Source of the DNA: Paraburkholderia azotifigens
GTDB taxonomy: Bacteria > Pseudomonadota > Gammaproteobacteria > Burkholderiales > Burkholderiaceae
Direction of reading: 5' to 3'
DNA length: 64,000 bases
Assembly: GCF_007995085.1 (NCBI RefSeq)
Contig: NZ_VOQS01000003.1
Location: forward strand, 1,984,001-2,048,000
Part shown: piece by piece, positions 25,343 through 34,033 of the stretch
Layout of the letters: each line of letters starts with the position of its first letter
How positions within the stretch are numbered: position 1 is the first letter of the stretch
Notes under the pieces: generated by a model
Databases searched by the model: none
Seen by the model: only the letters and a program-made list of their open reading frames with translations
What the model was told of the DNA's origin: nothing
Made by a program: the position numbers and the translations under genes

Positions 25343-26827
25343 TCAATGTGCGACGGCATCGGTGCTGCCCGCCGCCTCGGCCCGGTCGTCGACATAGCCG
25401 CCGCCGAGCGCCGAAGCGAGCGCGATTTGCTGGTCGCGCCGGTTCATCTTCAGATCGGCAACGGCCTGCTCGGTGTCGAGAGCCGTGACGTCGGCATTGA
25501 GCACCGTCAACTGGTTCGTGAGACCGGCCTTGTACTGCCGGATCGCAAGCTGATCGGCGCCGTCTGCCGCTTGCTGCGCGAGTTGGGCATCGATGAGTTG
25601 CGCATCGCTCGAACGAATTCCGGCAAGCTGCGTGGCAACTTCGGTGAGCGCGGTAACGAGCGTGAGGTTGTATGTCGCGACGGCATAGTCGAATTCCGCG
25701 TAGCGCCCTTTGAGCTGTGCACGCAACTCGCCGGCGTCGAAAATCGGCAGATGGATGGCGGGTCCGACGGAAGCGGTCCGGCTCGCGGCCGTCAGAAAGC
25801 GGCCGAAACCGAACGCGTCGAGGCCGATGGCCGCGCTCAGATTGATGTCCGGATAGAACTCTGCCTTCGCTTCCTTCACTTCATGCATGAGCGCATCGAC
25901 GCGCCAGCGGGCTGCGACGATTTCGGGGCGACGGCTGACCAGATCCGCGGGCAGGTTGTCGGGCAGGCGCACCTCGTCGCCGATCCCGAGCGCTGGCCGG
26001 TCGATCCGCAGACCGCGATCCGGGCCCGCACCCATCAATGCCGCCAGCTGATAGCGCGTGGTCAGGATATTGCCGTCGAGCGCCGTGACATTCGCGCGGC
26101 TCGTCGCGAGATTGGCTTGCGCGGTCTTGCGTTCGACCTGCGTATCGAGACCCGTCGCAATGCGGCTCGCCGTGATGCGATCGATTTCCTCGCGGCGCGC
26201 GACCTCCTGCTGCGCAATGTCGCGCAGCGCGTAGAGGCGTGCGAGCTGGTTGTAGGTGCGCGCGATCGCGGTATCGAGCGTGAGCCGGACGGCTTCCTCG
26301 TCGGCCTTGCTCGCTGCCAGTTGCGACACGGCCGCCTTGAGTGCTTCGCGATTCTTGCCCCACAGATCGAGGTCGTACGAAGCCGTCAAAAGCCCTTTGT
26401 TCTCCGTCTGCCAGGAGCCGGCAACGGGAGGAGGGATAAGCGCGGTGCTGCTGTACTGCTGACGCGTCAGCGAGTAGTTGGCGTCGACTCGAGGCAGAGT
26501 GCTGGCCTTCGCGGTTTCGCTGTAGGCTTGAGCCGCGCGCACCCGCGACCGCGCTTGCTCGAGCGTCGGGCTATCTTTGCGTGCTTCTGCAACTAGCGTC
26601 ATGAGCTGCGCATCGCCGAACTGTTTGACCCAGTCGGCAGCAGGCCAGTGACCGTGTCCGGCGGGCAGGCTCGCGCCCGTTTCGAACGCATTCGGCGAGG
26701 CAAGCTGCGCATTGCCGTGGATGCCCGCATAGTTCACGCATGCGCAGAGCGATGCCGCAAAGGTGGCGGACAAACCGACCTTCAACACGCGTTCGACGAC
26801 GCCCGATCCAGAAGTCAGCGAGTTCAT
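25343..26827 (-). CDS. Efflux outer-membrane lipoprotein, NodT family
   Basis: 494 residues from the ATG at 26827; a longer open frame extends upstream but only overlaps the transporter gene. Lipobox-like SLCAC near residues 26-30, then two TolC-type repeats with VSRRPEIVAARWRVDA and LPIFDAGELRAQLKGR. It forms the outer-membrane exit duct for the EmrAB-like pump. Order pump-channel-adaptor, with gaps of 47 and 44 bases, shows a single transcription unit. Confidence 0.92.
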   Translation of the reverse strand: MNSLTSGSGVVERVLKVGLSATFAASLCACVNYAGIHGNAQLASPNAFETGASLPAGHGHWPAADWVKQFGDAQLMTLVAEARKDSPTLEQARSRVRAAQAYSETAKASTLPRVDANYSLTRQQYSSTALIPPPVAGSWQTENKGLLTASYDLDLWGKNREALKAAVSQLAASKADEEAVRLTLDTAIARTYNQLARLYALRDIAQQEVARREEIDRITASRIATGLDTQVERKTAQANLATSRANVTALDGNILTTRYQLAALMGAGPDRGLRIDRPALGIGDEVRLPDNLPADLVSRRPEIVAARWRVDALMHEVKEAKAEFYPDINLSAAIGLDAFGFGRFLTAASRTASVGPAIHLPIFDAGELRAQLKGRYAEFDYAVATYNLTLVTALTEVATQLAGIRSSDAQLIDAQLAQQAADGADQLAIRQYKAGLTNQLTVLNADVTALDTEQAVADLKMNRRDQQIALASALGGGYVDDRAEAAGSTDAVAH

Positions 26828-26874
26828 TTCGAGTGGATCCTGTGAGAACGTGGAATGGATGCGCGCGCGATGCT

Positions 26875-28431
26875 TCAATGGCCGCCCGCGCCTGGCGCGC
26901 TCGCACCTCGAGTCGGCCTCGTCAACCAGATCAATGGAACGATGACGATGAAGATCACAGCGGAGACCCAGAAGACGTCGTTGAGCCCAAGCATGGACGC
27001 TTGTGCGTCGAGTGAGGACTCGAAGAGCGCCGTGGCTTTGGCAGTGCTGAATTCGAGCGTCGTCTGGAGATTGGCGATGGTGCCGATGAAGTTCGGATTG
27101 TTGACGCTCGTCTGATCGACGAGCCGCGCGTGATGGAAGATCGTCCGGTCCGACCACTTCGTGCTCAGCAGTGATGTGCCCACCGCGCCAGCGAAAATCC
27201 GCACGAAGTTCGACAGGCCCGCCGCCGCGGGAATCTTCCCGGGAGGCAGCCCCGAGAGGATGATCGCGGTGAGCGGCGTGAAAAACAGGGCAGTGGGTAT
27301 GCCTTGCAGCAAGGTAGGCAGCACGAGCGTGAAGGCATCGACATCCGTTGTGTAGCGGGACCGCATGAAGAAGACCCCGGCAAAGCCGACAAATGCCAGC
27401 GTGGCGAGCACGCGGCTGTCGGAGCGTGGCATGATTTTTCCCAACAGCGGCGCGAGCATCACGGAGAAGATGCCGAGCGGTGCCGTCACGAGCCCCGCGT
27501 CGACGGCGCGGTAGCCGAGATATCCCTGGATCCACTGCGGCAGGATCACGAGGTTCGCGAAAAACAGCGCATAAGCGACGGAAATCGCCACAGTGCCGCC
27601 CAGAAAATTTCGTCCGGCAAAGAGACGCAGGTCGATCACGGGCTTTTCTTCGGTGAACTCCCAGATCAGAAAGAACAGAAAGCTGATCGCGGCGACGATG
27701 GTCAGTACCCAGATCACGGGCGAATTGAACCAGTCGAGATCTTTGCCCTTGTCGAGCATGATCTGCAGCGACGCCACCCAGGCGATCAGCGAGAGCAAGC
27801 CGATGACATCGATGGGCAGCTTGCGTGCGGGCGTTTCGCGATCGCGGTACACCATCCAGATCACGCCCGCAGCAAACAGACCGACAGGCACGTTGATATA
27901 GAAGATCCACGACCAGTTGTAGCTATCGGTAATCCAGCCGCCTAGCGCCGGGCCGGCGATGGGTCCGACCGTCGCGGTCATCGCCCACAACGACAGTGCG
28001 TTCGAGCTTTTGTCCTCGGGAAACGATGCGAGCAGCAACGCTTGCGACAGCGGCACCAGCGGCCCCGCGACCAGGCCTTGCACGACGCGTGCGGCGAGCA
28101 GAACCAGCAGATTCGGCGCAAGCCCGCACGCCGCGGAGGACAGCACGAACAGCAAGATCGCCCAGACGAACAGCCTGACCTGGCCGACTCGCTGAGTGAG
28201 CCAGCCGGTCAGCGGAATCGACACCGCGTTTGCCGCTGCGAACAGTGTGATGACCCATGTCCCTTCATCGACCGATACGCCCAGATTGCCGGACAGAGTA
28301 GGAATCGCGACATTCGCGATGGAGGAATCGAGCACGTTCATGAACGTCGCCAGCGCGACCGCGAATGTGCCGAGTACGAATCTGATGCCCGTCAACGGTG
28401 CTTTGGCGATATGGTCGGGTTGGGTGTTCAT
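26875..28431 (-). CDS. DHA2-family MFS drug efflux transporter (EmrB-like)
   Basis: 518 residues with 14 hydrophobic segments, as in the drug:H+ antiporter-2 family. Motif A-like GWLTQRVGQVRLF after TM2, motif D1 region VLDSSIANVAIPTLS in TM1 and motif C-like GPIAGPALGG in TM5 are all visible. With the downstream NodT protein and HlyD-type adaptor it makes a tripartite multidrug exporter analogous to EmrAB-TolC. First gene of the operon. No dedicated MarR or TetR regulator is adjacent. Confidence 0.94.
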   Translation of the reverse strand: MNTQPDHIAKAPLTGIRFVLGTFAVALATFMNVLDSSIANVAIPTLSGNLGVSVDEGTWVITLFAAANAVSIPLTGWLTQRVGQVRLFVWAILLFVLSSAACGLAPNLLVLLAARVVQGLVAGPLVPLSQALLLASFPEDKSSNALSLWAMTATVGPIAGPALGGWITDSYNWSWIFYINVPVGLFAAGVIWMVYRDRETPARKLPIDVIGLLSLIAWVASLQIMLDKGKDLDWFNSPVIWVLTIVAAISFLFFLIWEFTEEKPVIDLRLFAGRNFLGGTVAISVAYALFFANLVILPQWIQGYLGYRAVDAGLVTAPLGIFSVMLAPLLGKIMPRSDSRVLATLAFVGFAGVFFMRSRYTTDVDAFTLVLPTLLQGIPTALFFTPLTAIILSGLPPGKIPAAAGLSNFVRIFAGAVGTSLLSTKWSDRTIFHHARLVDQTSVNNPNFIGTIANLQTTLEFSTAKATALFESSLDAQASMLGLNDVFWVSAVIFIVIVPLIWLTRPTRGASAPGAGGH

Positions 28432-28493
28432 CGTCTATCCGTTAGATATCCAAAATAATAAGGATGAAGGTTGCATGAATTGACGGTTGCTTA

Positions 28494-29195
28494 TTAGATG
28501 GGTCTCACGCTGGCTGTTGCGAGAGACAACGTGCGCGTATCCCGGCGAAGCCTTCCAGAGTCACGCGAAGCAAGAATCGTCGCTCTTGCAATCGCCAGCA
28601 AGGTCTCGATGCCTTTCCACGGATTCATCAGGCATCGGCGCACCTGCTCGCTGCGCGCGACGCCCCGTACGCACCATGTGGTGAAGTGTTCGCAGTTGTT
28701 CGTGAGAAGCCGATATCTGTCTTCACCGAGGCGGGATTTCGCACGCCTTACCGCGTCGATGCCGGTGTAGACAACCCCGGATTCGTTCGCGACCGTGATG
28801 TCTCTTCCCGCAGCGAAGTCATTGAGCGACGCATATTCGACCGGGCGCGGCGTCATCGAGCGATCAAAGCCGCCATAGTGAATGACGCGTTCGTTTCCCG
28901 CGTAAATGCCGTGGTGCGCGTATCCTTCGCGTTCAGTGATGAGGTGGGCGCCGATATCGAAAGTGGCTGCTGTGCCAGTCGATTTCCGAGAAGCCGCCGA
29001 CCATTCCGTAAGTTGCGTTTCCATGGCGAGTCGATCACGTTCGTGTGTCAGCATGGTAGGCGGCGACCCTGCGCCCCGGTAGATATGCGGCTGAACACGC
29101 ACCGTTGCCGGGTGCGCACCAATAGGTGGGGGCGGCGCGATCTCGCGGCCGCGTTCGGGCAGATGGATGATGTGAGGCGCAGCGCAGTCGCCCAT
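28494..29195 (-). CDS. LRAT/NlpC-P60-like papain-fold protein
   Basis: The C-terminal ~150 residues match the lecithin:retinol acyltransferase (LRAT)-like branch of the NlpC/P60 superfamily: GAHLITEREGYAHHGIYAG followed by VIHYGGF, and the nucleophile motif NCEHFTTWC. With the ATG at 29195 the likely catalytic residues are H94 or H95 (with H106) and C168. Such enzymes are acyltransferases, phospholipases or amidases. The start is uncertain: 29195 gives a proline-rich N-terminus; a methionine at 29024 would begin just before the domain. No signal peptide. It lies 62 bases upstream of the MFS gene on the same strand; the role is unknown. Confidence 0.7.
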   Translation of the reverse strand: MGDCAAPHIIHLPERGREIAPPPPIGAHPATVRVQPHIYRGAGSPPTMLTHERDRLAMETQLTEWSAASRKSTGTAATFDIGAHLITEREGYAHHGIYAGNERVIHYGGFDRSMTPRPVEYASLNDFAAGRDITVANESGVVYTGIDAVRRAKSRLGEDRYRLLTNNCEHFTTWCVRGVARSEQVRRCLMNPWKGIETLLAIARATILASRDSGRLRRDTRTLSLATASVRPI

Positions 29196-29379
29196 CGATT
29201 CCGCTGAATACCTCGATCGCCTGAGGTTGGGTGGTGCGCAAGTCGGGCGACACACGCTGTTTTCGATTGGTGTCGAATAGACAACACTGTGCGTCGCATC
29301 GCGTATCTGCCGCGATGCGCGGCGGCTATCTATGATGAGTGCATGCGGAATCTGCCGCTAAGGATATGGAGAACGCGTC

Positions 29380-30135
29380 ATGAAGATTGTCGTCATCGGC
29401 GGTACTGGCCTGATTGGCTCCAGGACCGTTGCGATTCTGGCCGGGCACGGGCATGAACTGATCGCGGCGTCGCCCAGCAACGGTGTCAACAGCATCACGG
29501 GCGAAGGACTCGCGGCGGCCATGACTGGGGCGCATGTGGTGATCGATCTATCCAATTCGCCCTCGTTCGAAGACAACGCGGTGCTGGAATTCTTCAAGAC
29601 CTCGACGAGCAACCTTCTCGCAGCCGAGGCGGCTGCGGGCGTCGGGCACCATGTCGCGTTGTCTATCGTCGGGATCGAGCGGACACCGGAGAATGGCTAC
29701 TTTCGCGCGAAGGTCGCACAGGAGAAGCTGATTGAGGCGTCGGGTATCCCATACACGGTCGTTCGCGCGACGCAGTTCCTCGAGTTTCTGGGAGGCATTG
29801 CCGATTCTTGTGCCGTCGGCGACGAGATCCGGGTATCGCCCGGTCTGTTTCAGCCGATCGCGGCTGACGACGTCGCTGCCAGTGTTGCCGAAGCCGCGCT
29901 CGCGGCGCCGCGTAATGGCATTATCGAAATTGCCGGGCCGCAGCGCGCGCCGTTCAACGAGATCATCGCCCGCTATCTGAAAAGCGTCGGCGACCCGCGG
30001 GAGGTCGTGCGCGATCCTGACGCGCGCTACTTCGGCGGTCTCGTCGCGGAACAGTCGCTGGTGCCGATGGGCGAGGCGCGGCTTGGCCGCGTGGGTCTGG
30101 ACGAATGGCTCCGCCGAACAAAGGAAAACGTCTGA
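29380..30135 (+). CDS. NAD(P)-binding NmrA/SDR-a-like oxidoreductase
   Basis: 251 residues with an N-terminal Rossmann fold, VIGGTGLIGSRT (GxxGxxG at residues ~8-13). It has the atypical-SDR pattern of NmrA-like proteins: SIVGIERTPENGYFRAKVAQEKLIEASGIPYTVVR, in which the Y-x3-K of classical SDRs appears as YFRAK. Enzyme or redox sensor of NADP(H) state are both possible. Ribosome-binding site is weak (GGAGAACGCGTC before the ATG). It stands alone between divergent LRAT-like and downstream FixJ-type genes. Confidence 0.85.
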   Translation: MKIVVIGGTGLIGSRTVAILAGHGHELIAASPSNGVNSITGEGLAAAMTGAHVVIDLSNSPSFEDNAVLEFFKTSTSNLLAAEAAAGVGHHVALSIVGIERTPENGYFRAKVAQEKLIEASGIPYTVVRATQFLEFLGGIADSCAVGDEIRVSPGLFQPIAADDVAASVAEAALAAPRNGIIEIAGPQRAPFNEIIARYLKSVGDPREVVRDPDARYFGGLVAEQSLVPMGEARLGRVGLDEWLRRTKENV

Positions 30136-30389
30136 CCCACGTTGCCACGCGGCGCGCAAGCGAGATGCTTGCATTTCCGGCATCCCACGTCCTCTGCTTT
30201 GCTCCGCGCAGGGCAAGTGTGTAGCATGTTCGAGGCGGGTTCACCGCGCAAATGCGGTTCCTGCCTTTCTTATGACGAAAGCGAGAGCGCAAACTTCGCG
30301 TGCAGGAAGTCAACGCCCGTTGCCTTCATCGATAGAAGGAAATCATCGTGGAAGCGGCCAGCAGCATCGCTCGTTGGCAAGGAAAGCAA

Positions 30390-31046
30390 ATGAGTGCGGA
30401 GTCTCATCCTCCTTCGACACAAGGCATGCATGCCCGGAAAGAGCCGATCGTGTACGTGATCGACGACGACGAAGCAATGAGGCTCGCTGTTCGCGATCTG
30501 CTCCGCTCGGTCGGCTTGCGCGTCGAGGTTTTCGAGTCGTCGGTGGACTTCCTTGCCTTTCCCAAACTGGATACACCGAGTTGTCTCATCCTGGATATCC
30601 GGTTGCGCGGTGAAAGTGGACTGACCTTCCAGGAGCAGATTGCAAAAAGCGACTTGCGCATGCCGATTGTGTTCATGACAGGGCATGGCGACATTGCAAT
30701 GACGGTCAAGGCGATGAAAGCCGGCGCCGTCGATTTTCTCGCCAAGCCTTTCCGCGACCAGGACATGCTCGATGCCGTTGCGAATGCTTTGGCGCGCGAC
30801 GGCGAACGTATCGCCTCTGAGCAATCCAATGCGACACTGCGCGCCGCTTACCTCTCACTGACGCCGCGAGAACGGGAAGTCATGGCTTTCGTCGTCGCGG
30901 GAATGATGAACAAGCAGATCGCTTCGGAGATGAGCGTCAGTGAGATCACCGTCAAGATCCACCGCGGACAGGTGATGCGGAAAATGTCCGCGCGGTCGAT
31001 TGCGGAACTCGTGAAGATGTCCGAGTCGTTGCGCGCCGGCAACTAG
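30390..31046 (+). CDS. FixJ/NarL-type response regulator
   Basis: 218 residues from the ATG at 30390 (AAGGAAAG upstream). Receiver with acidic triplet DDD near 25-27, phospho-acceptor D69 (CLILDIRLRGESG) and K119 (AKPF), plus a LuxR-type helix-turn-helix (LTPREREVMAFVVAGMMNKQIA ... SEITVKIHRGQVMRKM). This type is usually activated by FixL-like kinases; the giant hybrid kinase at 18308-23854 has a FixL-like transmitter and no adjacent regulator, so the pair may belong together (inference). It converges with a lone receiver protein 20 bases away. Confidence 0.92.
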   Translation: MSAESHPPSTQGMHARKEPIVYVIDDDEAMRLAVRDLLRSVGLRVEVFESSVDFLAFPKLDTPSCLILDIRLRGESGLTFQEQIAKSDLRMPIVFMTGHGDIAMTVKAMKAGAVDFLAKPFRDQDMLDAVANALARDGERIASEQSNATLRAAYLSLTPREREVMAFVVAGMMNKQIASEMSVSEITVKIHRGQVMRKMSARSIAELVKMSESLRAGN

Positions 31047-31066
31047 CCGTTGAGAAACGACCGTGC

Positions 31067-31459
31067 CTAACCCGCTACGGGCGGTTGGCGTGGCGAGTCC
31101 AGCACGAGGGCGAGCCAATGCGAGATCACGTCGGGATCGACGGGCTTGCTGAGCACCGCCAGCGCGCCGTTTGTCATGGCCTGGGCCGTCAAATGGCGCG
31201 CCGGAAACGACGTCACGAAGAGCATCGGCGTCGTGTAGCCCAGTTCAAGCATTTTTTCGTGCATCGCGATTCCCGACATGCCGTCCATCATGATGTCCGA
31301 GAGCACGCATGCGGTGTCGGCAATGTGGCCCGACGCGAGAAATTCCTCAGCGGAAGAAAACAGCAGCGTTTCCCTACCGAACGAGCGCACGAGCGTATCC
31401 ATTGCGAAGCGTAGTGCGTCGTCGTCTTCCACAATCGATACCAACCGGGCGTTACACAA
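31067..31459 (-). CDS. Single-domain response regulator (receiver only)
   Basis: 130 residues, receiver domain alone: acidic cluster EDDD at 11-14, phospho-acceptor D55 (CVLSDIMMDGMSG), Thr/Ser switch in FVTSF and Lys105 in LSKPVDP. No output domain, so it acts by phosphate relay, as a phosphate sink or by protein contact. Convergent with the FixJ-type gene; both sets of signal residues are intact. Likely part of the same signalling circuit. Confidence 0.88.
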   Translation of the reverse strand: MCNARLVSIVEDDDALRFAMDTLVRSFGRETLLFSSAEEFLASGHIADTACVLSDIMMDGMSGIAMHEKMLELGYTTPMLFVTSFPARHLTAQAMTNGALAVLSKPVDPDVISHWLALVLDSPRQPPVAG

Positions 31460-31967
31460 GATGCCGCCTTACTGGAAGAAGCTGCTTGCATGAATTGCAT
31501 CATTACCGGGCTCGCAAGGTGTTCTCGAACGACGGTATATGCGACAGCACTAGATGTGCATGGGTGAAGCATATTTCCCGGAGTGTCTAAACGAAAATCA
31601 TACAAACGTAGTCGCGCGCCTCATACTTTGATATAGGGTGCGCCGTCGCCAGCGTCAGGTTGCGGAATTTTTTCGCGTCTACATTCGTCGACACGCATGC
31701 CGATTTCTCGCGCAAGCACACTTCATACCGTCGAATCTTTCACCGACTCGTTGTCCTTTTTCATCGAATGGTGCAGGTGTGTCCTAAACCTTTGTATAGG
31801 TATCCAAAGCTTATGTATTGTGCGGCGTCCGCCATCCGTAGAATGGTTCGATGAACGTCTCGCGTCTATCCTTCTTCCATGGTCGTTGAGATCAGACAGT
31901 GCACCGCAGAGATTGGCAGCGGCGTACTGCGTAACTGGAATGTTCGTTGTGATAGCGGGAGATTCTA
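31460..31967. other. Intergenic regulatory region
   Basis: 508 bases between the lone receiver (minus) and a LysR gene (plus), so it holds two divergent promoters. It is AT-richer than the genes and has no frame with coding character. An imperfect palindrome CTTTG-N10-CAAAG spans 31790-31809, about 160 bases before the LysR start, and could be an autoregulatory LysR site. Confidence 0.5.
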
Positions 31968-33005
31968 ATGGACCAACCGGAAACATCGCGCCGCGCTTTT
32001 CGTGTTGGCGTGTCGAACAACGCGGACGGACTGTCCGGCTGCCTGTCTACGAGCTACGCAGGAATCATCGCATTCATGGCTGTCGCCACTGAGGGCAGCT
32101 TTGCCGCAGCTGGAGATCGGCTCGGCGTCGGGCGCTCGTCGGTATGCAGAAGCGTTCAGAAACTCGAGATGCAACTGGGTACGCGTCTGTTTCAGCGGAC
32201 CACCCGGTCGACGCGACTGACGCTGGAAGGTGAGCGGTTCTTCCAGAACTGCAATCAGGGCGTGACGCAGATTGTCGAGGCGATGAGCGATCTGCGCGAT
32301 CTACGACAGGGGCCGCCGCGCGGCTTGCTCAGAATCGCATCGACCGTTGGATTTGGCCGTAAGGTCGTCGCTCCGTTACTCGCACGCTTCTCGGAAAGCT
32401 ACCCTGACATCGCACTGGATCTGCTGCTGGATGACAAGCCTGCGGACTTTGCCGGGCAACAGATCGACGTCGCGTTTCGTGAAGGATTCATCCAGGACTC
32501 CAGTATCATCGCGAAGCAACTGGTGCCGATGCAACTGATACTGTGTGCGTCCCGCGTGTATGCGAGCAAACATGGCTTGCCCCAGACGCTGGACGAAATC
32601 GCTGAGCACAATTGCATCAATCTGCGTGCGTCGAACCGGCGGGTTGCAGAGTGGGAATTCAAGGTCGACGGCCACCCGGAGAAGTATCTGCCGGAGGCTT
32701 GCCTGACCTTCAGCGACCCCGAACTGGTGTTGAATGCAGTCATGGATGGCACCGGAATCGCGCAACTTCCTGCATACCTGGTCAAGGCGCACGCGTCGAG
32801 CCGCGCACTCGTTGCCGCTTTGAGGCAATATGAGCCGGACGACCGGGGCCATTACATCAGCTATCTCTGCCGTCAGCATTTGCCGTCGCGAATTCGCGTA
32901 TTCGTCGATTTCATGACGGACAGCATTCGCGCACTCGACCTGAACGATCTGACGGGACTTGACGAACGCGCAATGCCGGCGCGAATCGAACGACTGGCTG
33001 CATGA
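31968..33005 (+). CDS. LysR-family transcriptional regulator
   Basis: 345 residues with a helix-turn-helix at ~36-65 (GSFAAAGDRLGVGRSSVCRS, then LEMQLGTRLFQRTTR) and a periplasmic-binding-protein-like effector domain (GLLRIASTVGFGRKVVAPLL onwards). The N-terminus carries ~30 extra residues compared with typical LysR proteins; a later start such as the TTG/GTG codons just before the HTH cannot be excluded. No divergent target gene is immediately adjacent. The region following it ends in a strong hairpin. Confidence 0.9.
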   Translation: MDQPETSRRAFRVGVSNNADGLSGCLSTSYAGIIAFMAVATEGSFAAAGDRLGVGRSSVCRSVQKLEMQLGTRLFQRTTRSTRLTLEGERFFQNCNQGVTQIVEAMSDLRDLRQGPPRGLLRIASTVGFGRKVVAPLLARFSESYPDIALDLLLDDKPADFAGQQIDVAFREGFIQDSSIIAKQLVPMQLILCASRVYASKHGLPQTLDEIAEHNCINLRASNRRVAEWEFKVDGHPEKYLPEACLTFSDPELVLNAVMDGTGIAQLPAYLVKAHASSRALVAALRQYEPDDRGHYISYLCRQHLPSRIRVFVDFMTDSIRALDLNDLTGLDERAMPARIERLAA

Positions 33006-33127
33006 CCTGTACGGTTCAACTGGCTGTTTCCGCGGGTGCCGTGCCGGCCCGCCTCCAGAATGGAATCTGTCTGGCGGGCAGACATGTCTGCAAGAGGACA
33101 ACGCGAGGCGCATCGGCCGCTGAGCGG

Positions 33128-33154
33128 AGCCCTTCGCGGCGATCGCGAAGGGCT
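33128..33154. terminator. Hairpin between convergent LysR and SDR genes
   Basis: Perfect 11-bp stem AGCCCTTCGCG/CGCGAAGGGCT with loop GCGAT. No T-run, so perhaps a bidirectional, weak or Rho-assisted terminator. Confidence 0.5.
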
Positions 33155-33167
33155 GTGTCAGCGTCGC

Positions 33168-33878
33168 TTAACGGCCGGCGCTCTGGCCGCCATCGACGTG
33201 CATGATCTCGCCCGTTACGAACGGTGCGGATTCCAGATACAGGATCGCATTGACGATATCGCTCGTCTCGCCCATAAAGCCGAGCGGGTGAAAGGCACCA
33301 AGTGCCTCATGGGTTTCCGGCGCATGCATCGGGGTCTTGATGATCCCCGGCGCGACGGCGTTGACGCGAATGCCCTTTTTCGCGTACTCGATCGCGAGCG
33401 ACTTCGTCGCGGCGTTCAGCCCGCCCTTGGTCAATGCAGCGAGTACCGAATGTACGCCACTGATTGCCTGGTCGACGACACTCGCTGTCACGCTTACGAC
33501 GTGACCGCCCGAATGCTTTTCCATTTCGGCTATCGCGAGTTGCGTAACGTAATAGAAGCCTGCGAGATTGACATTCGTCACGGCGGCAAAGTCCTCTGCC
33601 GTGTGCTCGGTGAATGGCTTGCCGATGTAGATGCCGGCGTTGTTGACCAGCGTGTCGATCCGGCCAAAACGTTTTACGCCTTCCCGGATGATGCGCTGCG
33701 CAGTGGCGGGATCACCGATATCGCCGGCAATGGTCAGAATGTTCGGGTCGTCAGAAGGCTTGATCGAACGCGAGGTCGCAACCACACGGTAATCGAGTTT
33801 TCTGAATGCCTGTACGACGGCAGCACCGATGCCTTGCGAGGCACCCGTAACGACAGCAACCTTTTGTGATGTGCTCAT
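33168..33878 (-). CDS. SDR-family protein lacking the catalytic tyrosine
   Basis: 236 residues from the ATG at 33878 (GGAG upstream). Classical short-chain dehydrogenase fold: cofactor motif TGASQGIG (11-18), NNAG at 79-82, and a C-terminal INGGS-type end VTGEIMHVDGGQS. Where the active-site Y-x3-K should be, the sequence is A147-A-L-T-K151 (in SVLAALTKGG); the Lys and Ser133 remain but the Tyr is gone. It may still use another residue, or work as a non-catalytic NAD(P) binder. Divergent from a LysR gene with a palindromic operator between them, the typical regulator-target arrangement. Confidence 0.9.
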   Translation of the reverse strand: MSTSQKVAVVTGASQGIGAAVVQAFRKLDYRVVATSRSIKPSDDPNILTIAGDIGDPATAQRIIREGVKRFGRIDTLVNNAGIYIGKPFTEHTAEDFAAVTNVNLAGFYYVTQLAIAEMEKHSGGHVVSVTASVVDQAISGVHSVLAALTKGGLNAATKSLAIEYAKKGIRVNAVAPGIIKTPMHAPETHEALGAFHPLGFMGETSDIVNAILYLESAPFVTGEIMHVDGGQSAGR

Positions 33879-33958
33879 GTTTCGCTCCAAAGAAATCAGC
33901 GGGGCCCATGGTAACGAGGTGAGTTGTCTGCAACAATTGCTCAACGCGGCAAATCTTT

Positions 33959-33975
33959 AATGCTGAATCAGCATT
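33959..33975. promoter_or_regulatory. Palindromic LysR-type operator between SDR and LysR genes
   Basis: AATGCTGA-A-TCAGCATT, eight-base perfect arms around one central base; it contains a T-N11-A LysR core (33961-33973). It lies 59 bases before the LysR start and 81 before the divergent SDR start, well placed to regulate both. Confidence 0.65.
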
Positions 33976-34033
33976 TTTGGATTCGTTCGTTACGCCTCTT
34001 GGGAACGACCCGCCCCGCAGCCAGAACGCAGCC

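Noticed and set aside
25343..27910. 855-residue minus-strand frame
   Set aside because: Only 25343-26827 is real (NodT lipoprotein). The N-terminal part overlaps the MFS gene in another frame and has no family features.
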